A stretch of DNA of 64,000 nucleotides, from assembly GCA_002296525.1 (NCBI GenBank), contig DBIA01000035.1:62001-126000 (forward strand), in the 5' to 3' direction. Each line of letters starts with the position of its first letter. Positions within the stretch are counted from its first letter, which is position 1. A program made the translations under genes and the position numbers. This document shows positions 36,073 through 44,900 of the stretch, in pieces. The notes beneath the pieces are model-generated. The model worked only from the letters and a program-made list of their open reading frames with translations. It was not told where the DNA came from and ran no database searches. This stretch comes from Candidatus Neomicrothrix sp. UBA814 (lineage in GTDB: Bacteria; Actinomycetota; Acidimicrobiia; Acidimicrobiales; Poriferisodalaceae).

Positions 36073-37152
36073 ATGAGTGGACGACCTCGAGCGGTAGTGG
36101 ACGGCCTCCCGCAATACAAACCCGGAAAATCAGCTGCCCAAGCAGCGGCTGACCATCAATTGGTCGAAGCAATTAAACTTGCCTCCAACGAGTCTTCCTA
36201 TGGCCCGCTGCCTTCGGTCCTGGAAGCAGTCGCCGATAGCGCGAATCTTCTAAATAGGTATCCCGATCATCGGGGTGAAGCTTTGCGAGCAGCGATATCC
36301 GAAAAGCAGGGTGTTGCTAGCGAACAGGTAACCATTGGGTGCGGTTCAGTGGGTCTCCTCCAACAGGCATTCTTGGCTTACGTCGACCCTGGCGACGAGG
36401 TCGTGTATCCGTGGCGTTCTTTCGAGGTTCACCCTGTATTCAGTGCCATCGCCGAAGCGAATCCAGTAACCGTCCCACTCAAAGAACAGGCATTTGATCT
36501 AGGAGCGGTCGAAGCAGCAGTTACTGACCGCACAAAGCTGGTGATCCTTTCAACGCCGAACAACCCGACGGGCACCGTATGCAGCACCGACGACCTTCTC
36601 CAGTTGCTTGACGCGTTGAGCGACGACGTTGTGGTCATCATTGACGAGGCATACCTGGAGTTCGTCACTGATGAATCGGTAAGAAATCCAATAACTGAAA
36701 TCTTGCCCCGGCACAACAACGCAGTAGTTTTTAGAACTTTCTCCAAGGCGTATGGGTTGGCCAATTTGCGGGTCGGCTATGCAGTCGGACACGCCGATGT
36801 GATCGGGGCAATCGACAAGGTAGCGCTACCGTTCCTCGTCAACGGTTTGGCGCAAGCGGCCGTGCTCGCGTCGTTGGAGCCCACAGCCGAAACCGAATTG
36901 AACGAGCGCGTAGCAGAGGTGATACAGGAACGAACCCGAGTCGCGGAAGCGTTAGGCGTAGCGGGCTGGCCAGTTACGCCTAGTCAAGCAAATTTCTTGT
37001 GGCTCCCGGTCGGCGATAAAGCTAGTTCGCTCTTTCAGCATCTCGAAAGCAAAGGCATAGTAACGAGGCCGTTTGAGAACGAAGGCGTGAGAGTTACCGT
37101 GGGTACACCTGAAGAAAACGATCGATTTCTTGAAGAAATCGGCACACCATAA
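36073..37152 (+). CDS. hisC: Histidinol-phosphate aminotransferase
   Basis: This 359-residue PLP aminotransferase of the HisC type catalyses a late histidine-synthesis step and may also act on aromatic amino acids. It shows KLASNESSYGPLPSV, TIGCGSVGLLQQAF, LSTPNNPTGTVCS and the PLP lysine near residue 225 in FRTFSKAYGLANLRVGY. The start ATG has AAGGAG upstream. No other his genes are near, so it may be an aromatic aminotransferase paralogue. Confidence 0.88.
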   Translation: MSGRPRAVVDGLPQYKPGKSAAQAAADHQLVEAIKLASNESSYGPLPSVLEAVADSANLLNRYPDHRGEALRAAISEKQGVASEQVTIGCGSVGLLQQAFLAYVDPGDEVVYPWRSFEVHPVFSAIAEANPVTVPLKEQAFDLGAVEAAVTDRTKLVILSTPNNPTGTVCSTDDLLQLLDALSDDVVVIIDEAYLEFVTDESVRNPITEILPRHNNAVVFRTFSKAYGLANLRVGYAVGHADVIGAIDKVALPFLVNGLAQAAVLASLEPTAETELNERVAEVIQERTRVAEALGVAGWPVTPSQANFLWLPVGDKASSLFQHLESKGIVTRPFENEGVRVTVGTPEENDRFLEEIGTP

Positions 37153-37209
37153 GGCAGCTTCTAGGCTGCGCAAACGACTAGTTGCATTAACGACGGCTCG
37201 GAGGTCGAC

Positions 37210-38637
37210 GTGTTTATTGACGGATCATGGGTAGAAGCACAGTCGGGTTATACATTTGAAGTAACGAACCCGGCGACAGGTGAAGTGCTTGGCGCTGTCC
37301 CCGCGGGTGATGCTGTGGATGCCACAGCTGCCATCGATGCTGCAAACGCAGCCTTTCCGGCATGGAGTCGAACAACAGCGTACGAACGCTCGCGTCTGCT
37401 ATACCGAGCCTGGGAGTTGATGACCGAAAGAAGTGAAGACTTAGCTCAACTCATGACATCAGAGCAGGGAAAACCGCTCAAGGCATCTCGGGCCGAGGTC
37501 AAATACGCAGCGGACTTCTTGATCTGGTTTGCTGAAGAAGCCAAGAGAGTAACCGGCGAATGGCTGCCATCTCAAAGAGCAGATCAACGTTTCCTTTCAG
37601 TGAAAGCCCCAGTCGGTGTTGTCGCTGCAATAACTCCATGGAACTATCCAATCTCCATGCTCACGAGAAAGATGGGGCCCGCATTAGCCGCTGGATGCAC
37701 GCTCGTTCTAAAACCCGCAGAAGCCACACCGCTATGCGCTAGAGCCACGTATGAGGTGTTCATTGATGCAGGCTTCCCGGACGGTGTCATCAACCTGGTC
37801 ACAGCTGCAGACCCCGCACCAATCGGCGATGTCTTTACCGGAGATCCCCGGGTGGCAAAATTAACTTTCACCGGCAGCACAGCGGTTGGGAGAATTCTGG
37901 CATCCAAATCAGCAGCCAATTTGCAAAGAATTTCTGTAGAACTAGGCGGCCACGCTCCGTTCATCGTGTTCCCTGATGCTGACCCTGTCCATGCTGCGAA
38001 GGGGGCAGCTGCCCTCAAATTCTTAAACGCCGGGCAGGCATGCATCAGTCCCAACAGGCTCTACGTGCCCGATACTTTGCGGGCAGCCTTCGAAGAAACT
38101 TTGTGCAGTCGAGTGGAGAAGCTGCAGACAGGCAATGGCATGGAAGACGGCGTCGGAGTCGGACCTCTAGTAAACGATTCTGCTGTTGCAAAGGTCGAAA
38201 GGCAGGTAGAAGATGCCCGCGAAAAAGGAGCTGGGGTTCCCATAGGGGGAGCGCGTTTAACAGAAGGCGATCATGCTAATGGTCACTTCTTCGCCCCAAC
38301 GGTCTTAACCGACGTTAACGATGAAATGGCGATTTACAGAGAGGAAACCTTTGGGCCGGTCGCTCCTGTCATTAGCTATGAAGACCCCGAGCAGGTCGTC
38401 CAACTGGCAAACGACACCAATTACGGATTAGCGGCTTACGTCTACACCCGCGACATCTCTGTGGCTATGAGAGCGTTCGAAGGTCTTAGGTTCGGAATTA
38501 TCGGCATCAACGACGTGAACCCAACATCAGCATCTGTGCCGTTCGGTGGCATGGGGGACTCTGGCGTGGGACGAGAGGGCGGCCACGAAGGAATCAGCGA
38601 ATACCTCGAAACCAAGACCGGCGGCTTCGCTATATAG
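37210..38637 (+). CDS. gabD: NAD(P)-dependent aldehyde dehydrogenase, succinate-semialdehyde dehydrogenase type
   Basis: This 475-residue aldehyde dehydrogenase has the catalytic Cys278 (NAGQACIS) and base Glu244 (SVELGGHAPFIVF), the cofactor motif FTGSTAVGRI and the C-terminal VPFGGMGDSGVGREGG. The pattern, with MTSEQGKPLKASRAEV, matches succinate/glutarate semialdehyde dehydrogenases (GabD). The start GTG 37210 follows GGAGGT. It converges with the aromatic amino acid decarboxylase gene. Confidence 0.88.
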   Translation: MFIDGSWVEAQSGYTFEVTNPATGEVLGAVPAGDAVDATAAIDAANAAFPAWSRTTAYERSRLLYRAWELMTERSEDLAQLMTSEQGKPLKASRAEVKYAADFLIWFAEEAKRVTGEWLPSQRADQRFLSVKAPVGVVAAITPWNYPISMLTRKMGPALAAGCTLVLKPAEATPLCARATYEVFIDAGFPDGVINLVTAADPAPIGDVFTGDPRVAKLTFTGSTAVGRILASKSAANLQRISVELGGHAPFIVFPDADPVHAAKGAAALKFLNAGQACISPNRLYVPDTLRAAFEETLCSRVEKLQTGNGMEDGVGVGPLVNDSAVAKVERQVEDAREKGAGVPIGGARLTEGDHANGHFFAPTVLTDVNDEMAIYREETFGPVAPVISYEDPEQVVQLANDTNYGLAAYVYTRDISVAMRAFEGLRFGIIGINDVNPTSASVPFGGMGDSGVGREGGHEGISEYLETKTGGFAI

Positions 38638-38657
38638 ATAGTGCCCAACGGTCCGCA

Positions 38658-40076
38658 TCAGGCATGTTCATCAATGAGATCCCAGAGAGCATCAACGTGC
38701 TTTTGTTCAGTCGATCGCTGGCCAATCGAAACTCGAATCATTGGGCGCCCATCTAGCTCAGATCCAGTCCAAGCAACACTCCCCACCTTGTTAATCGCCT
38801 CAATTAAACGACTTGTAGCCTCATCACTTTCAGTGCACCTAAAGCAGACCAGAGCGAACGGATGTGGTGCAACAATCTCAAACCTAGGGTCCCTATATAG
38901 ACGGTCCGCCAGCTGCTGGGTGAGAGCCACGTGGTAGCGGATCATCTCTCTGAGTCCTTCCGCCCCATAGCTTCGTATTACCCACCAAAGCTTTAGCGCG
39001 CGGAAGCGACGCCCTAATGGAACATGCCAGTCTCTGTAGTCGATCACTGCCCCTGAAGCACTCGCTTCGTTCTTTAGATATGGGGGCAAGATGCTGAGAC
39101 AGTCGATGAGCGGACCCCGATCGGCCACGTAGAAGACTGAGCAGTCAAAGTTAACCATGAGCCATTTATGAGGATTAAAGGTGTAGCTATCCACTAGTTC
39201 TAATCCGGCTTGGTAGTGGCGAAACTCCGGACAGATCATTGCGTTCCCGGCATAAGCAGCATCTACGTGGAGCCACAAGTCGTGTTCCTTGCAGATAGCC
39301 CCCATAGCTTCAATCGGATCAACCCCGGTAGTTCCCGTCGTCCCCAAGGCCGCAGCGACAAATACGGGGCTCAGTCCGTTGGCTTTGTCTTCTTCGATAG
39401 CGCTCTGGAGCGCCTCGACATTCATTGCTTGTTGTTCGTCGACGTCAACAAGTCGGACATGGCCGTAGCCGGCAACCGTGGCCCCCTTTTGTATTGAGCT
39501 GTGGGTCTGGGTAGACGCATAAGCAACCATCGAACCTGGTTGAACGCCTCTGTTTGTAGCTTGATGACGCGCCACTACCAAAGCGGTATGGGTGGAGTCC
39601 GATGCACTCATTTGCAGAACACCACCACCCTGCTCCGTGGTCTTCCAGTAAGAAGGCAAATCAAGCAGATCCACAAGCCAGTCGAGTACGTGGCTTTCGA
39701 TTTCTGTAGCGGCGGGCGATGTTGACCAAAGCATCCCCTGGACCCCTAGCCCAGCTGAAACTAGTTCTGCGAGTACCGACGGCGGCGAAGCGTTGGCTGG
39801 GAAAAAAGCAAACCATGATGGGTGTTGCCAGTGAGTGATGCCGGGCATAACTATGTCATCTAAGTCTCGAATCAAATCTTCGAAAGGTTCACCAGCCTCG
39901 GGGGCGGCAGCAGGTAGTCGTTCACGGATAGAACCGGGTGTCGCGTCCGAAACAACGCGGAAGTCCTCAACGCGCTCCCAATAGTCAGCAATCCAATCGA
40001 TGAGAGTATGGCCATGCTGGCGGAATTCCTCGGTTGACAAATGTTTAGGGGGCTGAGGAAAATTTGATTCAGTCAT
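38658..40076 (-). CDS. PLP-dependent decarboxylase, aromatic-L-amino-acid decarboxylase family
   Basis: This 472-residue group II decarboxylase carries the PLP lysine at about 304 in FNPHKWLMVNFDCS, with the preceding LWLHVDAAYAGNAMICPEFRH and the substrate loop region. The N-terminal ITHWQHPSWFAFFPANASPPSVLAELVS is typical of tryptophan/DOPA decarboxylase relatives, so it probably makes an aromatic amine. It is convergent with the semialdehyde dehydrogenase and divergent to an SDR across 117 bases with no clear site. Confidence 0.9.
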   Translation of the reverse strand: MTESNFPQPPKHLSTEEFRQHGHTLIDWIADYWERVEDFRVVSDATPGSIRERLPAAAPEAGEPFEDLIRDLDDIVMPGITHWQHPSWFAFFPANASPPSVLAELVSAGLGVQGMLWSTSPAATEIESHVLDWLVDLLDLPSYWKTTEQGGGVLQMSASDSTHTALVVARHQATNRGVQPGSMVAYASTQTHSSIQKGATVAGYGHVRLVDVDEQQAMNVEALQSAIEEDKANGLSPVFVAAALGTTGTTGVDPIEAMGAICKEHDLWLHVDAAYAGNAMICPEFRHYQAGLELVDSYTFNPHKWLMVNFDCSVFYVADRGPLIDCLSILPPYLKNEASASGAVIDYRDWHVPLGRRFRALKLWWVIRSYGAEGLREMIRYHVALTQQLADRLYRDPRFEIVAPHPFALVCFRCTESDEATSRLIEAINKVGSVAWTGSELDGRPMIRVSIGQRSTEQKHVDALWDLIDEHA

Positions 40077-40193
40077 AGGGGGCTCAGTTCGAAGCTGATG
40101 AGTTCACTATCGGGGTGCTGTCGACGCAGCGTAGCGCCGGGTAGTGGCGCTGAGTAACGATTTGGCTCGACCAAATGCATCTACGATCTTGTT

Positions 40194-40955
40194 ATGGGAA
40201 GACTGACAGAACGTGTAGCAGTAATAACCGGAGGAGGTTCCGGCATTGGAAGAGCGACTGCCGTTCGCTTTGCCGAACAAGGAGCAGTAGCGGTAGTTGT
40301 AGACATCGACGCAAAGGGAGCCGCCACCACCGTCGAGCTGATTGAGAAAGACGGAGGAACCGCCTGCTGGTTCGAATGCGATGTGACAGACGTCGAAGCA
40401 GTAGACAGCGTCACGAAATCGGTCATTGAACGATATGGGACTATAGATATTCTGGTGACCGCGGCGGCTACTTCCGTGGGCAAGAAAATCCCCGACACAC
40501 TTCCTGAAGAATGGGATCAAGTATTCGCAGTTAATGTCAAGGGAACGTACCTATGGATGAGGGCGTGCATTCCTTTGATGACCAAAGGCACAGGGTCCAT
40601 AGTGGCGCTCGCATCACAATTGGCAATCTCCGGGGGACTATCGAACGCTGCGTACATCGCATCCAAAGGCGCAATTGTCAGCCTGTGTCGCACAGCGGCT
40701 AACGACCACGCTTCCGAAGGAATACGTATCAATTGCATTTTGCCCGGCGCAACGCAAACACCACTTCTTGACCGATCCTTCGGGCGTTTCAAAGACCCGG
40801 CCCCTTACATCGAACGTTCCCTCTCAAGGCACCCTTTAGGGCGATTTGGGCAACCCGAAGAAGTCGCTAATGCCGCACTGTTTCTGGCATCAGACGATGC
40901 GAGCTTCACAACCGGTACTGAACTGCGAGTCGATGGCGGTTGGATAGGAGGTTAA
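40194..40955 (+). CDS. Short-chain dehydrogenase/reductase
   Basis: This 253-residue classical SDR has the cofactor motif TGGGSGIGRA (about 11-20), the NNAG-like region VTAAATSV, catalytic Ser in ALASQLAISGG and the YxxxK pair in AYIASKGA. An acidic residue after beta-2 (VVDIDAKG) points to NAD over NADP. It is alone on the plus strand before the duplicated-domain gene. The substrate is unknown. Confidence 0.9.
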   Translation: MGRLTERVAVITGGGSGIGRATAVRFAEQGAVAVVVDIDAKGAATTVELIEKDGGTACWFECDVTDVEAVDSVTKSVIERYGTIDILVTAAATSVGKKIPDTLPEEWDQVFAVNVKGTYLWMRACIPLMTKGTGSIVALASQLAISGGLSNAAYIASKGAIVSLCRTAANDHASEGIRINCILPGATQTPLLDRSFGRFKDPAPYIERSLSRHPLGRFGQPEEVANAALFLASDDASFTTGTELRVDGGWIGG

Positions 40956-41070
40956 GACTTTCCATCGACCCCTAATTACTGACCCCCACCTATGAAGCCG
41001 TCGCAAGGATGGTTCAGGCTCAAAAGTGTTAAAACAGTCGAAATCTTCAAGGGGTAAAGGTGGAATAGAT

Positions 41071-41679
41071 ATGACATATACAACGGTGCTGAGTTCGCGC
41101 GTAGCCGACTTGAACGGCTTAGTGAATGATTGGAGTGACTGGGGTAAAGATCACGTCCTTGGCGAAAGCTCCGCATTGGGCGTTGCCTTGTCTCAAACAG
41201 TCGTAGGTGGAGACCGCGCTGGCGAAGTCAATGCCTCGTTTCAATGGGAATCGATTGACCAGGCAATGGAGGGAATTGCAAAGCTGAATGCCAGTTCTCG
41301 GGTGATGGAGATGTACCAACGCTCCGGTGTTACACCTACACGACGCAGCATGGCAAAACTGTTGGCGCAACGCGGAACAAGAGATGGTCGATACACCTCG
41401 ATCTTGATGTGCACCGGCGATATGGCAGATGAAGCAACCTATTCGTCTAATGCCGACACCATGTGGGGCGGACTCAGCGGGGGCGCAAACGGTTATGCAA
41501 TAAATCAGGTCATAGCTGGCGGAGAATTTACGGGAATGTACGCACTGGTCAGTTGGACTGATTCTCTAGATGCGTTTATGGAGGCAGCTAACACCACCAA
41601 CGCCTCCGCTCCGGTACAACAAATCATGTCGAACCAGAACATCAGGTTTGTCAGCCGAAGCCTGTCTCGTGTTCTCTGA
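41071..41679 (+). CDS. Uncharacterised protein with internally duplicated alpha-beta domain
   Basis: This protein of about 202 residues is built of two related halves. In unit one, ALSQTVVGGDRAGEVNASFQ leads to NASSRVMEMYQRSGV and RRSMAKLL. In unit two, AINQVIAGGEFTGMYALVSW leads to NASAPVQQIMSNQNI and SRSLSRVL. Each half looks like a dimeric alpha-beta (ferredoxin-like) domain of about 95 residues. No known motif was recognised. ATG 41071 is taken as start, with GGTGGA upstream; a TTG 45 bases earlier is also open. There is no signal peptide. Confidence 0.7.
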   Translation: MTYTTVLSSRVADLNGLVNDWSDWGKDHVLGESSALGVALSQTVVGGDRAGEVNASFQWESIDQAMEGIAKLNASSRVMEMYQRSGVTPTRRSMAKLLAQRGTRDGRYTSILMCTGDMADEATYSSNADTMWGGLSGGANGYAINQVIAGGEFTGMYALVSWTDSLDAFMEAANTTNASAPVQQIMSNQNIRFVSRSLSRVL

Positions 41680-41695
41680 CTAATTCGAATCGCCG

Positions 41696-41854
41696 CTACC
41701 GGTCCTCGGACTCCTCGTCTAGATCTAGCAAACCTTCGGGGTCTATTTCGATATGTCGTCCGCTGTTCGCCAAAACGGCAGCAATCCTGCGGCGTTCTTC
41801 CAGTTCCTCTTCGTCGAGGCCTTCGTTTACCTGCTCGGAGATGGGTTCAGTCAC
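41696..41854 (-). CDS. Small acidic protein of unknown function (52 residues)
   Basis: This short frame runs from GTG 41854 to TAG 41698 and reads MTEPISEQVNEGLDEEELEE and onward to LLDLDEESEDR. It is rich in Glu/Asp and probably helical, with one basic patch (RRR) in the middle. Codon use looks like that of neighbouring genes and it fills the space between two convergent neighbours. It may be real, but no ribosome site is strong. Confidence 0.5.
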   Translation of the reverse strand: MTEPISEQVNEGLDEEELEERRRIAAVLANSGRHIEIDPEGLLDLDEESEDR

Positions 41855-41901
41855 GGTTCAACTAATCGCAGTTGGCATCGCATACAAATAAACCCCATGG
41901 A

Positions 41902-43050
41902 TTAATCAAGTAATGATCGGCTGATCACTACGTCTTGAATTTCGGTTGCGCCGTCCACGTAATGGGTTAGTCGTGAAGCAGCAAGGTGGCGAGGAAGCGG
42001 GTGGTCTCTTCGTGCGCCATTTGCCCCCATAACTTGCATGCACGAGGCGATACCACTTTCGGTTACGCGAGTAGAGAACTTTTTTGCATGTGCTGCCTCT
42101 ACTGCGGCGTCACGGCCTTCTTGGAATGTTCGAGCAGCACGGTATGTGAGAAGACGCGAAGCCTCAAGGTCTGTAGAGACATCTGCGAGCTTAAAGCGCA
42201 CCCCCTGCAGATCGGCAAGTCGGCCACCAAAAGCAAGGCGCTGGCGAACGTAATTGGAAGCCGTAGTAAGTGCCGTTCGGAGCATCCCGCAGCACATAGC
42301 GCCGACAAGTACCCGCGCTAAGTCGATTCCCTCCATTGCAGCACGGAACCCTTCGCCAGTGGGCACAAATAGAGATTCTGCTGGGACATGACAGTTCTCA
42401 AACAGGATGCTGTTCGCGCCTAAACCGTGACCTCCCAACATCTGATACCCAGGAGTTTTGAGTATGCCAGGAGCGTTAGCGTCAACTAGGAACGTAGCGA
42501 TGCCTCGATGTCCAAGAGAGGAATCTGTTTGGGCGTAGACCGATAGAACATCGGCATCGGTCCCGTTTGTGGCCCAAGCTTTCTCCCCGTTAAGGACCCA
42601 TTGTTCCCCGTCTTGTGTTGCGGTCACGGTGATAGCCGCCGCGTCAGATCCAACGTTTGGTTCGGTTAACAGAAACGCACCTAGCGAAGTTCCGTTTACG
42701 AGTCCAGGTAGAACCTTCTCGCGAAGAGACCCTTCAGCTCGTCTCCCAACTGCTCCTGCCAAGTTGTTATGACAAACGAGGGAGAAAGCAACTGAGAAGT
42801 CCACTGCAGCGATTTCTTCTAATACGCGAGCTAAACCAATGACGCTTATTTGTTCGCCACCGTCCTCAGAAGGGACCAAGAGTCCAGTCAAATTGTTCTG
42901 GCCAGCGCTCTGAAACGCTTCGGCAGCGAACCGGCGTTCCACCTCCCAGACTTCGGCCATGGGTGCCACAACGTTTTCAGCCCAGTCTCGAGCCCGCTGG
43001 ATGGCCTCAACGTCGCCTTTTGCCAGATCAGTGTCGCGATCTAATTCCAC
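41902..43050 (-). CDS. Acyl-CoA dehydrogenase
   Basis: This flavoprotein of the acyl-CoA dehydrogenase family oxidises an acyl-CoA thioester. It shows LTEPNVGSDAAAITVTATQDGEQW, GEKAWATNGTDADVLSVYAQT, LGGHGLGANSILFENCHVP and the C-terminal THYVDGATEIQDVVISRSLLD. The start is uncertain. GTG 43050 gives a 382-residue protein of usual size, but an ATG at 43131 would overlap the cupin gene by 56 bases. Neither has a good ribosome site. Confidence 0.88.
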   Translation of the reverse strand: MELDRDTDLAKGDVEAIQRARDWAENVVAPMAEVWEVERRFAAEAFQSAGQNNLTGLLVPSEDGGEQISVIGLARVLEEIAAVDFSVAFSLVCHNNLAGAVGRRAEGSLREKVLPGLVNGTSLGAFLLTEPNVGSDAAAITVTATQDGEQWVLNGEKAWATNGTDADVLSVYAQTDSSLGHRGIATFLVDANAPGILKTPGYQMLGGHGLGANSILFENCHVPAESLFVPTGEGFRAAMEGIDLARVLVGAMCCGMLRTALTTASNYVRQRLAFGGRLADLQGVRFKLADVSTDLEASRLLTYRAARTFQEGRDAAVEAAHAKKFSTRVTESGIASCMQVMGANGARRDHPLPRHLAASRLTHYVDGATEIQDVVISRSLLD

Positions 43051-43075
43051 ATTTGGAGGGTAGTCAAGAAGGTTC

Positions 43076-43477
43076 TTAGCTATCCACAGATTCTCCAGAA
43101 CCTTGCTCTGTGTAGAACCGTGCTTCAACATCAAACTTGTTGGGCTTGAGGAAGAATCCCAGAATTACAGCGCCGTCTACGCTTCGAGCCTCGTGTCTAT
43201 TCCCGGCGGGACGCCAGATGTAATGGCCTGGCAGAGCCGTCCCCTCTGCGTCTTCGAAAGACCCCGAAATCACCCAAGTTTGTTCAACATCAGTGTGTTC
43301 ATGCGGAGGAACTACCGCACCAGGGTCGAGCTTGAACAGGATGGTGGATCGACCCGAGTCCGGATCAGACCAGAGAACTTTGTGGCGGATACCAGGAAAA
43401 TCTGAGACGCACCATTCCATCTCGTCTGGATCGACATATACAGATCGCAATTCCGGCGGATTACCGGTCAGTTCCAT
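43076..43477 (-). CDS. Cupin domain protein
   Basis: This 133-residue ChrR-type cupin shows motif 1 PPHEHTDVEQTWVISGSFED and a second His in WRPAGNRHEARS, giving a His/His/Glu metal site. The rest is beta strand. Such proteins serve as metal-dependent oxygenases or sensors, and no specific role can be read here. GAGG lies just before ATG 43477. It is upstream of the acyl-CoA dehydrogenase on the same strand and divergent to the methyltransferase. Confidence 0.85.
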   Translation of the reverse strand: MELTGNPPELRSVYVDPDEMEWCVSDFPGIRHKVLWSDPDSGRSTILFKLDPGAVVPPHEHTDVEQTWVISGSFEDAEGTALPGHYIWRPAGNRHEARSVDGAVILGFFLKPNKFDVEARFYTEQGSGESVDS

Positions 43478-43558
43478 TCGTTACCTCCTCTGGCGTCATA
43501 GAGTTCAACACAAATATTGCAATCGTGTTTGACCTCATGCATTGGGAGAGTGACTGCC

Positions 43559-44341
43559 GTGAGTTGGAAAGAAGTAGACAAAGGTTGGGGAGACCAAGCG
43601 AAAGTCTGGGCCGCCGTCATGGAGCCGAGGTGGTGGCCGGAATTTGATGCAGTTCTGAGGGCGACAGGGGTTGGCGAAGGAAGTCAATACCTAGACATAG
43701 CGTGTGGGTCTGGCCTAATGCTAAATATGGCCTCGCGCCGTGGCGCAAACGTGCATGGTTTAGATGCGTCAGAGAGGTTGCTTTCATTAGCGAAGCGCCG
43801 CACTCCTGCCGCCGATATTCGCCACGGAGACATGAACAACCTGCCGTGGGAGGATGGAACCTTTGATATAGCGACTAGTTGTCGAGGAATTTGGGGACCT
43901 AATCAGGATGCGTTGAATGAGGCAGCACGAGTCCTAAAGCCCGGAGGATTGATGGGTCTCAGCTTTTTCTCAGCAGGTCGCGAGGCGAGCCAGATCGGGA
44001 GAGCTTTTCATGCGATTAGACGTATTTCTGAACATGAAATCGAATGGTCTCAGCAACTAGGCGAAATAGGGTTAGAAGGTCGCGCAGAAGAAATGTGTGA
44101 AGCGGCTGGTCTAATCCCAGGAGAAAGACAATCCCTCGCGTTCGACCTGGAGGGCGCCGATCTTGACCATGAGGTGAGGGCTTGGATGTCCGCAGGCCCA
44201 GCGTGGATGGCGATCCAAGAGCGCGGAGCTAATGAAGTGGAAAACTCCTTACGAGAAGAATTAGCTGATCTCGAAGAAGAAGGCATAGGCGTCAGAACTC
44301 AAGTGCTCATTGAGTTCGTTGTAGCTCAAAAGCCGTCATGA
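43559..44341 (+). CDS. SAM-dependent methyltransferase, class I
   Basis: This protein of about 260 residues carries motif I YLDIACGSGLMLNMA, the acidic strand VHGLDASERLLSLAKRR and motif IV FDIATSCRGIWGPN followed by EAARVLKPGGLMGLSFFSAG. It is UbiE-like in the core but has a C-terminal extension of unknown role. GTG 43559 is favoured, with GGGAG upstream; two further in-frame starts lie before it. The substrate is unknown. Confidence 0.85.
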   Translation: MSWKEVDKGWGDQAKVWAAVMEPRWWPEFDAVLRATGVGEGSQYLDIACGSGLMLNMASRRGANVHGLDASERLLSLAKRRTPAADIRHGDMNNLPWEDGTFDIATSCRGIWGPNQDALNEAARVLKPGGLMGLSFFSAGREASQIGRAFHAIRRISEHEIEWSQQLGEIGLEGRAEEMCEAAGLIPGERQSLAFDLEGADLDHEVRAWMSAGPAWMAIQERGANEVENSLREELADLEEEGIGVRTQVLIEFVVAQKPS

Positions 44342-44422
44342 AACGCCACAAATACATTGATGGACTCAACTCGCCTCCCGAGCGAGGATGACCTGAAGAG
44401 CAAAAGTAGCTAGCGTTCTGGA

Positions 44423-44788
44423 ATGAGCGAAGTTATTCAGGACTTAGAACAGCGCCGTTGGCAAGCGATGATCGACGTGGACTTGTCCACTCTCGATCTC
44501 TTGCTCCACCCCAACCTTAGGTACACCCATTCCACCGCTGCGGTGGATACTAAGGAGTCGTACCTCCAGGCCCTCGAATCCGGACTTTTTGACTACCGAG
44601 AAGTGGACAACACTGACGTCGAAATTCAAAGTTTTCAAGATCTCGCACTTGTGAATGGAACCGCAGCAATAACCGTTGTCGCTCGCGGCAAAGAGTTCCT
44701 GTTAAGAAGTCGCTACACCTGTGTTTGGGTGAACGAGAATGGCGATTGGAGATTTCTTGCCTGGCAGAACACTCCTATACCGGGATGA
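44423..44788 (+). CDS. NTF2-like/SnoaL-type protein (DUF4440-like)
   Basis: This 121-residue cone-shaped NTF2-like protein has the start LEQRRWQAMIDVDLSTLDLLLHPNLRYTHSTAAVDTKESYLQAL and the strand-rich tail FLLRSRYTCVWVNENGDWRFLAWQ. The fold is common to small enzymes and binding domains, and catalytic residues cannot be assigned. It begins at ATG 44423, 82 bases after the methyltransferase. Confidence 0.82.
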   Translation: MSEVIQDLEQRRWQAMIDVDLSTLDLLLHPNLRYTHSTAAVDTKESYLQALESGLFDYREVDNTDVEIQSFQDLALVNGTAAITVVARGKEFLLRSRYTCVWVNENGDWRFLAWQNTPIPG

Positions 44789-44900
44789 CAGTACCCAATG
44801 AAATTTCTTCAATTCTCAGTTCGACAAGCACCTTCCATCATCGACAGCTTGATGAATTCGCGTATGGTCATACAACAGTCTCAGAAAAGGTGAGGGGCCA

